Of a DNA stretch of 64,000 nucleotides, positions 7,701 to 19,700 are shown in pieces. The stretch covers positions 7,440,001 through 7,504,000 of the forward strand of contig NZ_CP108025.1 in assembly GCF_041435095.1 (NCBI RefSeq), in the 5' to 3' direction. Within the stretch, counting starts at the first letter, position 1, and every line of letters starts with the position of its first letter. A program made the translations under genes and the position numbers. A model generated the notes under the pieces. It was not told the DNA's origin. It saw only the letters and a program-made list of their open reading frames with translations, and did no database searches. The stretch is from Kitasatospora sp. NBC_00315 (lineage in GTDB: Bacteria > Actinomycetota > Actinomycetes > Streptomycetales > Streptomycetaceae).

Positions 7701-10700
7701 GACCGGCGGGACCTGGCTGCTGGCCGTGTCCGGGCGCGCCGAGGAAGCCGCCGCCGTGGCCGCAGGACTGGAGCGGTCCGGCGCACGCGTCCGCACGGTG
7801 CCGGTGGACGGCGTGGACCGGGACGCGCTGGCCGCACGCCTGCACGACGCGCTCGACGGCGAGGTGCCGACCGGGGTGCTGGCGCTGTGCGACGGCGCCG
7901 TCGGACAGGTGCTGGTGCTGCTCCAGGCTTTGGCCGGGGTGGGGGTGCCGGTGTGGTGTGTGACGCGGGGTGCGGTGTCGGTGGGGGAGGGGGATCTGCT
8001 GGCGGTGCCGGAGGTGGCTGGGGTGTGGGGGTTGGGTCGGGTGGCGGGGTTGGAGGTGCCGGATCGGTGGGGTGGTCTGGTGGATCTGCCGTCGGTGGTG
8101 GATGGGCGGGTGGTGGAGCGGTTGTTGGGTGTGGTGGTGGAGTCGGGTGGGGAGGGGGAGTTCGCGGTCCGGTCGTCGGGGGTGTTCGTCCGGCGGTTGG
8201 TGCGGGCGGGTCTGGGGGAGGCGGTCGAGGGGTGGCGGCCGCGCGGCACCGTCCTCATCACCGGAGGCACGGGGGAACTCGGCGGACACGTCGCCCGCTG
8301 GCTGGCCCGGCGCGGCGCCGAACACCTGCTGCTGGTCAGCCGCAGTGGCCGGGAGGCCAAGGGCGCGGCCGAGCTCCGGGAGGAACTCGCCGCCGCGGGC
8401 GCCCGGGTGACCATCGAGGCCTGTGACGTCGCCGACCGGGCGGCGCTCGCCGAACTGCTCGCCACCGCCGTCCCGGAGGACTGCCCGCTCGGCGTGGTCG
8501 TCCACGCCGCGGGCATCGTCGAGGACGGCCTCCTGGAGAAGCTCACCCCGGAGCGCCTGGCGCACGTGCTGGCCGCGAAGGCGGACGGCGCGCGGCACCT
8601 GCACGAGCTCACCCGGGGCGCCGACCTCGCCACCTTCCTGGTCTTCTCCTCCGCCGCCGCCACCTTCGGCTCCGCCGGCCAGGGCGCCTACGCGGCGGCC
8701 AACGCCTACGTCGAAGCGCTCGTCCGGCACCGGCGTGGTCTCGGGCTCCCCGGCACGGCGGTGGCCTGGGGGGCCTGGGCTGGGGGCGGGATGGCCGGGC
8801 AGGCGGAGGCGGCCGAGCAGCTCGGCCGCCGCGGGATCCGGCCCATGGACGTCGAGACGGCACTGACGGCCCTCGGCCGGGTGCTGGACCGGGACGCCAC
8901 CTGCCTGACCATCGCGGACATCGACTGGGAGCGCCTCGCCGCCACAGCCGTCGGCGCTCCCGCCCGGCTGATCGGCGACATCCCCGAAGCCCGCCGGGCG
9001 CTGCCGGCCACCGCCCCTGAGCCGTCCGGGTCGCTGCGCGCGCGACTCGCCGGGCTGGACCGGGTCGAGCGCGAGCGGACCCTGCTCGACCTGGTCCGCA
9101 CCCATGCGGCCGCGGTGCTCGGACACCGCGACGCCGGCGCCGTCCGCCCCGACAGGGCCTTCCGTGAGCTGGGGTTCGGCTCGCTCAGTGCCGTCGAGTT
9201 GCGGAACCGGTTGAACGGGGTGACGGGGTTGCGGTTGCCGACGACGTTGGTGTTCGACCATCCGAGTCCGGCTGTGTTGGCGGGGTTTCTGGGTGGTGAG
9301 TTGTGCGGGTCGGTGGTGCCGGTGCCGGTGGCGGTTGTGTCCGGGGTGAGCGAGGGGCCGATCGCGATCGTGGGGATGGGGTGCCGTTTTCCGGGGGGTG
9401 TGGGGTCGCCGGAGGAGTTGTGGGAGTTGGTGGCGTCGGGTGGGGACGTGATCGGGGGGTTCCCGGTGGACCGGGGTTGGGATGTGGACGTGCTGTTCGA
9501 TCCGGAGCCGGGTCGGGCGGGGCGGTCGTACACGCGGCGGGGTGGATTCCTGGACGGTGCGGCGGAGTTCGACGCCGCCTTCTTCGGGATCTCGCCGCGT
9601 GAGGCGTTGGCGATGGATCCGCAGCAGCGGTTGATGCTGGAGGTGTCCTGGGAGGCGTTGGAGCGGGCCGGGATCGACCCCGCGGTGCTGCGGGGCAGTC
9701 GCACCGGCGTCTTCGCCGGGATGTGCAGCCAGGACTACGCCGACCTCGTCCGGCGCGGCACCGCCGACCTGGAGGGGTATGCGCTCACCGGCCTGTCCAA
9801 CAGTGTCACCTCCGGTCGGCTCTCCTACACGTTCGGGCTGGAGGGGCCGGCGGTGACGGTGGATACGGCGTGTTCGTCGTCGTTGGTGGCGTTGCATCTG
9901 GCGTGTCAGTCGTTGCGGTCGGGGGAGTCGACGTTGGCGCTGGCGGGTGGGGTGACGGTGATGTCGACGCCGGGGGCGTTCGTGGAGTTCTCGCGGCAGC
10001 GTGGTCTGTCGCCTGATGGTCGGTGCAAGGCGTATGCGGCGGCTGCGGACGGGGTGGGCTGGTCCGAGGGTGTGGGGGTGCTGTTGTTGGAGCGGTTGTC
10101 GGATGCGGAGCGCAACGGGCACCGGGTGTTGGCGGTGGTGCGGGGTAGTGCGGTGAATCAGGACGGTGCGTCGAACGGTCTGACGGCGCCGAACGGGCCG
10201 TCGCAGCAGCGGGTGATCCGGCAGGCGCTGGCGAACGCGGGGTTGGTGGCGGCGGATGTGGATGTGGTGGAGGGGCACGGGACGGGGACGACGTTGGGTG
10301 ACCCGATCGAGGCCCAGGCGGTGTTGGCCACGTATGGTCAAGAGCGTTCGGGGGAGCGGCCGTTGTGGTTGGGGTCGGTGAAGTCGAATCTCGGTCATGC
10401 GCAGGCTGCTGCGGGTGTGGCCGGGGTGATCAAGACGGTGATGGCGTTGCGGCACGGGTCGTTGCCGCGGACGTTGCACGTGGACGAGCCGTCGCCGCAC
10501 GTGGACTGGTCCGCGGGTGCGGTGCGGTTGTTGACGGAGTCGGTGCCGTGGCAGCGCGGGGAGCGCATCCGCCGGGCGGGTGTCTCGGCCTTCGGCGTCA
10601 GCGGCACCAACGCCCACCTCATCCTGGAGGAGGCCCCACGACGGGAGGAACCGCCGCCGGCGGACCCCGGTCCGGCCGTCGTGCCGTGGGTGGTCTCCGC

Positions 10701-13700
10701 CCGGACGGAGTCGGCCCTGCGCGCGCAGGCACGGCAACTGAGCGGCCATGCCCGCGACTCGGAGGCGGGTCCGGTGGAGATCGGCCGTGCCCTGGCGGTC
10801 GAGCGCGCGGCGTTCGAGCACCGCGCAGTCGTCCTCGCCGACGGCCTCGACGGCCTGCGGCGCGGCCTCGACGCGCTCGCCGGAGACCGGCCGACGCCCG
10901 GCCTGGTGACCGGCCGGACCAGCCCGGCGGCCGACGGCAGGATCGCCATGCTGTTCGGCGGCCAGGGCACCCAGTGGGACGGCATGGCCGCCGAACTCCT
11001 CGACTCCTCACCGGTGTTCGCCGCACGGATGACCGACTGCGCCGACGCCCTGCGACCCCACCTCGACTGGGAACTGCTCGGCGTGCTGCGCGGCGAGCCG
11101 GGCGCCCCGCCACTGGACCGGGTCGACGTCGTCCAACCCGTGCTCTTCGCGGTGATGGTCTCCCTGGCGGCGCTCTGGCACTCCTGCGGGGTCCGCCCCG
11201 ACGCCGTCGTCGGGCACTCCCAGGGCGAGATCGCCGCGGCCTGCGTTGCCGGCGCCCTCACCCTGGAGGACGCGGCCCGGGTCACCGCCCTGCGCAGCCG
11301 CGCCCTCGCCGCCCTCGCCGGGCAGGGCGCCATGGCCTCGATCGGCCTGCCGGCGGAGGACCTCGAACCCCGTCTCGCCGCCCTGCACCCCGGCCTGGTC
11401 GTGGCCGCCGACAACGGCGCCCGGTCGGCCGTGGTGTCGGGGCCACCGGAGGCCGTCGCCGCCCTGGTCGAGGAACTGACCCGGGAGGACGTCCCGGCCC
11501 GCCGCCTCAAGGTCGACTGGGCCTCGCACTCCCCGCAGGTCGAGGCCATCCGCGAGCGGCTGCTCGACCTCCTCGCCCCGGTCACCCCGCGCCCCGCCGA
11601 CATCCCGCTGTACTCGACCGTCACCGGCGAGCCCGTCGACGGCACCGAACTCGACGCCGCCTACTGGTACCGCAACCTGCGCGAGCCCGTACGCTTCCGG
11701 GACGCCACCCGGGCGCTCGCCCGTGACGGGCACACCGTGTTCGTCGAGGCGAGCCCGCACCCGGCGGTCGCCGTCGCCGTCCAGGAGACGCTCGACGACC
11801 TCGGGGCGGCCGACAGCCTGGTGGTGGGCTCGTTGCGCCGGGGCGAGGGCGGCCTGCGTCGCTTCCTGGAGTCCGCCGCCGAGCTGTTCGTGTCCGGGGT
11901 GCGGGTGGACTGGACGGCCGTGCTGGGCGGGGCGGCCAGGGCCGCCGGGCACCGGGCCGACCTGCCGACGTACCCCTTCGAGGGGCAGCGGTTCTGGCTC
12001 GACGTGACCGAGCCGGCACCGGTGGCGGGCACCGGAGCCGACGGCCCGCTCTGGGAGGCGATCGAGAGCGCGGACCCTGCGGCCGTGGCCGGGCTGCTGG
12101 CCGTCGACGAGCACGCGCCGCTGGGGTCGGTGGTGTCCGCCCTGGGCGAGTGGCGCCGGGCCGCCCGGCAGCGCGCCGTGGTCGAGGGATGGCGCTACCG
12201 GCCGGTGTGGAAGCCGCTCGCCCGAACTGGACGTGCGAGCGCCCCGGACGGGACGTGGCTGGTGATCACCACCGGGGAGGAGGCCTGGCACGAGCCGGTC
12301 CTCGCCGGGCTGGCACGCGACGCGGCGCGGGTCGTCCACGTCGACGGCGCGGACCGGGACGCCCTCGCCGCGGCGGTGGCGGAGGGCGCACCGCGCGGAG
12401 TCCTCGCTCTGTGCGGGGGGTGGTCCGCCGTCGGACAGGTGCTGGTGCTGCTCCAGGCTTTGGCCGGGGTGGGGGTGCCGGTGTGGTGTGTGACGCGGGG
12501 TGCGGTGTCGGTGGGGGAGGGGGATCTGCTGGCGGTGCCGGAGGTGGCTGGGGTGTGGGGGTTGGGTCGGGTGGCGGGGTTGGAGGTGCCGGATCGGTGG
12601 GGTGGTCTGGTGGATCTGCCGTCGGTGGTGGATGGGCGGGTGGTGGAGCGGTTGTTGGGTGTGGTGGTGGAGTCGGGTGGGGAGGGGGAGTTCGCGGTCC
12701 GGTCGTCGGGGGTGTTCGTCCGGCGGTTGGTGCGGGCGGGTCTGGGGGAGGCGGTGGAGGGGTGGCGGCCGCGCGGCACCGTCCTCATCACCGGCGAGGA
12801 CGCCGACGCCGACCAGCCGGCAGCACACCTCGCCCGCTGGCTGGCCCACCGAGGCGCCGAGCACCTGCTGCTCGTCTCCACCTCGGGTGACGGTTTCGGA
12901 CTCCCCGAAGGACCGGCCGCCCCGGGCACCAGGATCACCCGGGCGGCCTGTGACGTTGCCGACCGGGCGGCGCTCGCCGAGCTGCTCGCCACCGCCGTCC
13001 CGGAGGACTGCCCGCTCGGGGTGGTCGTCCACGCCGCCGGCCTCGTCGAGGACGGGACGCTCGACGCCCTGACCCCGGAGCGCCTGGAGCGGGCACTGGC
13101 GACCAGGGCCCTCGGCGCGCGGCACCTGCACGAGCTCACCCGGGGCGCCGACCTCGCCACCTTCCTGGTCTTCTCCTCCGCCGCCGCCACCTTCGGCTCG
13201 GCCGGCCAGGGCACCCACACCGCGGCCAACGCCTACCTGGAGGCCCTCGCCGCCCACCGGCGCGGTCTCGGACTGCCGGGCACCGCGGTGGCCTGGGGGC
13301 CCTGGAGCGGCCACGGCGCCGCCACCCGGCCGGACGCGGCGGCCCGGCTGCGCCGCCGGGGCCTCGCGGAGCTGCCACCCGAGCGTGCGCTCGCGGCCCT
13401 CGCCCAGGTACTGGACCGCGGCGAGAGCGGCCTGACCCTCGCCGACATCGACTGGGAGCGCTTCGCCGCCGACGGCGACACCACCGGCAGCCGCACCCCG
13501 CTGATCGGCGACCTCCCGGAGGTCCGCGCACTCGCCCGTCCCGCCGCCCCCGGCCCGGCCGGGGCCGGAGCCCTCCGCGACCGCCTCGCCGCCCTGACAC
13601 CGCCGGCCCGGACGGAACTCCTGCTGGACCTGGTCCGCGGCTCCGCGGCCGCGGTGCTCGGGCACCGCGACGCCGACGGCGTCCCGGCGGACCGGGCCTT

Positions 13701-16700
13701 CCGTGAGTTGGGGTTCGACTCCCTCACCGCGGTGGAGTTGCGGAACCGGTTGAGCGGGGTGACGGGGTTGCGGTTGCCGACGACGTTGGTGTTCGACCAT
13801 CCGAGTCCGGCTGTGTTGGCGGGGTTTCTGGGTGGTGAGTTGTGCGGGTCGGTGGCGGCGGTGCCGGTGGCGGTTGTGTCCGGGGTGAGCGAGGGGCCGA
13901 TCGCGATCGTGGGGATGGGGTGCCGTTTTCCGGGGGGTGTGGGGTCGCCGGAGGAGTTGTGGGAGTTGGTGGCGTCGGGTGGGGACGTGATCGGGGGGTT
14001 CCCGGTGGACCGGGGTTGGGATGTGGACGTGCTGTTCGATCCGGAGCCGGGTCGGGCGGGGCGGTCGTACACGCGGCGGGGTGGATTCCTGGACGGTGCG
14101 GCGGAGTTCGACGCCGCTTTCTTCGGGATCTCGCCGCGTGAGGCGTTGGCGATGGATCCGCAGCAGCGGTTGATGCTGGAGGTGTCCTGGGAGGCGTTGG
14201 AGCGGGCCGGGATCGACCCCGGGGTGCTGCGGGGCAGCCGCACCGGCGTCTTCGCCGGAGTGGCGAACCAGGACTACGCGGACTTGGTGCGCCGCGGCGG
14301 CGAGGACCTGGAGGGCTACGCGCTCACCGGCGTCTCCGGGAGCGTGCTCTCCGGTCGGCTCTCCTACACGTTCGGTCTGGAGGGGCCGGCGGTGACGGTG
14401 GATACGGCGTGTTCGTCGTCGTTGGTGGCGTTGCATCTGGCGTGTCAGTCGTTGCGGTCGGGGGAGTCGACGTTGGCGCTGGCGGGTGGGGTGACGGTGA
14501 TGTCGACGCCGGGGGCGTTCGTGGAGTTCTCGCGGCAGCGTGGTCTGTCGCCTGATGGTCGGTGCAAGGCGTATGCGGCGGCTGCGGACGGGGTGGGCTG
14601 GTCCGAGGGTGTGGGGGTGCTGTTGTTGGAGCGGTTGTCGGATGCGGAGTGCAACGGTCACCGGGTGTTGGCGGTGGTGCGGGGTAGTGCGGTGAATCAG
14701 GACGGTGCGTCGAACGGGCTGACGGCGCCGAACGGGCCGTCGCAGCAGCGGGTGATCCGGCAGGCGCTGGCGAATGCGGGGTTGTCGGTGTCGGATGTGG
14801 ATGTGGTGGAGGGGCACGGGACGGGGACGACGTTGGGTGACCCGATCGAGGCCCAGGCGGTGTTGGCCACGTATGGTCAAGAGCGTTCGGGGGAGCGGCC
14901 GTTGTGGTTGGGGTCGGTGAAGTCGAATCTCGGTCATGCGCAGGCTGCCGCGGGTGTGGCCGGGGTGATCAAGACGGTGATGGCGTTGCGACACGGGTCG
15001 TTGCCGCGGACGTTGCACGTGGACGAGCCGTCGCCGCACGTGGACTGGTCCGCGGGTGCGGTGCGGTTGTTGACGGAGTCGGTGCCGTGGCAGCGCGGGG
15101 AGCGCATCCGCCGGGCGGGTGTCTCGGCCTTCGGCGTCAGCGGCACCAACGCCCACCTCATCCTGGAGGAGACACCGCACGAGGACCGACCGGAGGACGC
15201 CGGCCTTGAAACCGACGCCGACGCCCACGCCGGTACCGGTACCGGTACCGGACCGGCCACCCCGCTGCCCTGGCTCCTCTCGGCGAAGACCGACCCCGCG
15301 CTCCGCGCACAGGCCCGGCGGCTGCGCAGCTACCTCGCCTCCCACCCGGACGTCAGACTCCGCGACGTGGCGCACGTCCTGGCCGGCCGACCGGCCCTCG
15401 ACCGGCGGGCCGCGCTGGTCACCGGGGACGGCGACGAGCTCGCACGGCTGCTGGAGGCGCTCGCCGACGGCGCACCCGCGGCCGGCCTCATCGAACCCCC
15501 GACCCACCCGGCGCGCGGCGGTACCGCCTTTCTGTTCTCCGGCCAGGGAACCCAACGCCCGGGTATGGGAGGCGAGTTGTATCGGGTCTACCCGGTCTTC
15601 GCCACGGCGTTGGACGAAGTCCTGGCCGAGCTGGAACCCCTGCTCGCCCGGCCGCTGCGCCCGCTGCTCCTCGACGCGCACGCGGCCGCGGCCGCGCCGC
15701 TCGACCGCACCGGCGACGCCCAGCCCGCCCTGTTCGCCTTGCAGGTCGCGCTGTTCCGGCTGCTGGAGCACGCCGGGATCCGCCCGGACCACGTCGCCGG
15801 CCACTCGGTCGGCGAAATCGCCGCCGCGCACGTCGCCGGAGTGCTCACGCTCCCCGACGCGGCACGCCTGGTCGCCGCCCGGGCCCGCCTCATGCAGGAC
15901 CGGATGCCCCCCGGCGCCATGGTGGCCGTCCGCGCGAGCGAGGCCGAAATCGCCGAGGCGCTGGCCGGCCGGGCCGCCCGGCCGGCGGTCGCCGCCGTCA
16001 ACGGACCGCGCTCGGTCGTGCTCTCCGGAGCTGAACCGGAGGTACAGGCCGCCGAAACGGTCCTCGCCGCCCGCGGCATCCGGACCAAGCGCCTGCCCGT
16101 CGACCGCGCCTTCCACTCCCCGCTGACCGAACCCGCCCTGGCCGAGCTCCGGCAGACCGCGACCGCCGTCGCCCACGCCGAACCGGCGATCCCCCTGGTC
16201 TCCACCCTCACCGGCGACCACACCCCCGCCGGAACCCTCGACCCCGAGTACTGGGTCCGCCAGGCACGCCACACCGTCCGCTTCGGCGACGCCGTCCGCC
16301 GCCTGCACGAACAGGGCGTCCGCACCTTCCTGGAGCTCGGCCCGGACGGCACCCTGTCCGCCCTCGCCGAGGAGTGCCTGGCCGACGCCACGGACACCCT
16401 CCTCGTCCCGGTGCTGCGCGCCGACCGCCCCGAGCCGCAGGCCCTGCTCACCGCACTCGCCCGCCTCCACGTCCAGCGCGCCCCGGCCGGCGGCACGGCG
16501 GTCGACTGGACTGCTGTCCTCGGCGCGGCACCCCGCTCGGCCCGCGGCCTCGACCTGCCCACCTACGCCTTCGACCACCGCCGCTACTGGCTCGATACCG
16601 CGGCCACGGCGATTCGGGACGTCTCGGCCGCCGGACTCTCCGCGGCCGCCCACCCCATGCTCGGCTCCGCGGTGGCCCTGGCCGGCTCCCCGCAGTCCCA

Positions 16701-19700
16701 GGAACTCCTGCTCACCGGCCGGATCTCGCTGCGCACCCACCCCTGGCTCGCCGACCACACCGTGTTCGGCACCGTGCTCCTCCCCGGGACGGCGATCCTG
16801 GAACTGGCCGTACGGGCGGGCGACGAGGTCGACTGCGCGGTCATCGAGGAACTGACCCTCCAGGTGCCGCTGGTCCTGCCGGAACGCGGCTCCATCCTCC
16901 TCCAACTCATGGTCGGCGCACCCGAGTCGGCGCCGGACGGCGTGGAACGGCGCACCTTCGCGCTGCATGCGCGGGAGGACGACGGCCTCGACCGGGCCAC
17001 AGCGGGGACCGGAGCCGACTGGACCTGCCACGCCACCGGCGTCCTGGCCCGCGGCCGGGAGTCCGCCGGCGCCCTGCCGGCGCCGTGGCCGCCCGCCGGC
17101 GCGACACCGGTGGACCTCGACCACTGGTACGAGACGCTGGCCGACGCCGGCCTCGGCTACGGACCGGCGTTCCAGGGCCTGCGGGCGCTCTGGCGGGACG
17201 GCGACGACCTGTACGCGGAGGTTTCCCTGCCCGACGGGCCGGCGGGCGACGCCTCCCGCTACGCCGTCCACCCGGCGCTGCTCGACGCGGCCCTCCACCC
17301 CGTCGTCCCGGGCTTCGCCGAGGCCGGCACGACCGAGGGCCACGGCTGGCTGCCGTTCTCGTGGAGCGGCGTCACGGTGGTCGCCTCGGGCGCGTCGGCG
17401 CTCCGCATCCGCCTCAGCCGCCGATCGGCCGACACCGTCGCACTGCTGGCCACGGACGGCACCGGACGGACCGTCCTCGCGGCCGAGGCGCTGGTCTTCC
17501 GGCCCGTCACGGCCGACCGGCTCCGGGCGGCCGGGGCCGCCCACCACGACGCCCTCTTCCGGCTCGATTGGGCTCCGGTGCCGCTGCCCGAGTCCCCTCC
17601 CGCGGCGACGGACCCGGCGGTGCTCGGCTCGGAGCGCGGTGATCCAGCGGACCCGGCAGACCTCGCGGAGCTGGCGGCCGCCGGTGCGCCCGAGGCGGTG
17701 GTCGTGCACTGCGGCCGGAGCGAAGACCCGGCCGATCCGGCCGCCACCGGGCGCGCCGCCGCCCGGGCCCTGCGGTTGATCCAGGGCTGGCTCGCCGACG
17801 AGCGGTTCGCCGACTCCCGCCTCGCGTTCGTCACCCGTGGCGCGGTCGCCACCGCGCCGGGCGAACCCCTCCACGACCTCGCGCACGCCGCCGTCTGGGG
17901 CCTGGTCCGCTCCGCGCAGACGGAGCACCCCGGCCGGTTCCTCCTCGTGGACGTCGACGACACCGACGCCAGCCGGCGCGCCCTGATCGCCGCCCTGCAC
18001 TCCGGGGAGCCGCAGACGGCGCTGCGCGACGGAGCCGCCCGCACCCCGCTGCTGGCCAGGATCCCGGCCGACGGCCGGACCGAGCCGGCCCGCTGGGACC
18101 CGGACGCCACCGTCCTCATCACCGGCGGCACCGGCCACCTCGGCCGGCTCGTCGCCCGTCACCTCGCCGAACACCACGGTGTCCGCCACCTGCTGCTGAC
18201 CAGCCGAAGCGGTCCCACCGCGCCCGGCGCCGAGGAACTCCGCGCCGAACTCGCCACGTCGGGAGCCGAGACGACCGTCGTGAGCTGCGACCTCGGCGAC
18301 CGCGCGGCCGTCGCCGCGCTGCTGGGCGATGTCCCGGCGCGGTACCCGCTCCGGGCCGTCATCCACACCGCCGGCGTCGTCGACGACGGCGTCCTCACCG
18401 CCCTGACCCCCGACCGCCTGGACGCCGTCCTGCGCGCCAAGGCCCACGGCGCCGCCCACCTGCACGCGCTGACCCGTGACACCGAACTCGACGCCTTCGT
18501 CGTCTTCTCCTCCTCCGCCGCCTCCTTCGGCAGCCCCGGCCAGGGCAACTACACGGCCGCCAACGCCTACCTGGACGCCCTGATGCACCACCGCCACGCC
18601 CTCGGCCTGCCCGGCCACTCCCTCGCCTGGGGCCACTGGGCCGAGGCCGGCGGCATGGCCCGGCACCTCACCGCCGCCGACCTCGGCCGGATGACCCGCG
18701 GCGGCCTGCTCCCGCTCACCAACGCCCACGGACTCGCCCTCCTCGACACCGCCCTCGGCCTCGACCACCCGGTGCTGCTCGCCACCCCGCTCGACCCGGG
18801 CGCCCTGCGGCGACAGGCGGCGGCGGGCGCACTGCCGCCCGTCCTGCGCGGGCTGGTCCGCACCCCCGCCCGCCGGAGCGTCGACCGGGACCTCGGCACG
18901 GAGGCCCCCGCCGAGCTGCGGAAGCGGCTGGCCGCGACCCCCGCCGCCGCGGGACGCGCCGCCCTCCTGCTGGAGCTGGTCCGCACCCACGCCGCCGCCG
19001 TGCTCGGCCACCTCACGGCCGACACGGTCGCGCCCGGCGAGCAGTTCCGCGAGCTCGGCTTCGACTCGCTGACCGCTGTCGAGTTCCGCAACCGCCTCAA
19101 CGCCGTGACCGGCCTCCGGCTGGCGACCACCCTCGTCTTCGACCACCCGACGGCGGAGGCGCTCGCCACCCGGCTGGGCGAGCTCCTGGCCGACGGAGTG
19201 GCCGGCGAGGGTGCCGGCGCCGTGCCTTCCGACCTGGCTGGCGAGGTGGGGGCGGCAGGAGCGGCAGGGGAGAGCGGCGTGCGGGGGAGAGCCGGCGCCG
19301 TGCCGTCCGACGAGACCGTGGAAGCACTGTTCTGGATCGGCCACGACGCCGGGCGCGTCGAGGAGTCCATGGCCCTGCTCACCGCCGCCTCCGCCTTCCG
19401 GCCGAGCTTCGCCGACCCCGCGGCCGCGCCCGCACCGTCCTTCGTCCGCATCGCCCGGGGCGGCACCGGCCCCGCGCTGATCTGCCTGCCCACCGTCGCG
19501 GCCGTGTCCAGCGTGTACCAGTACTCGCGCTTCGCCGCCGCCCTCGACGGGCTCCGCGACGTCTGGTACCTCCCCGCACCCGGCTTCGTCGACGGCGAAC
19601 CCCTGCCCGCCGACGTCGACACCATCACCACGCTGTTCGCCGAGGCCGTCCTCCGCCACACCGACGGAGCGCCCTTCGCCCTCGCGGGGCACTCCGCGGG

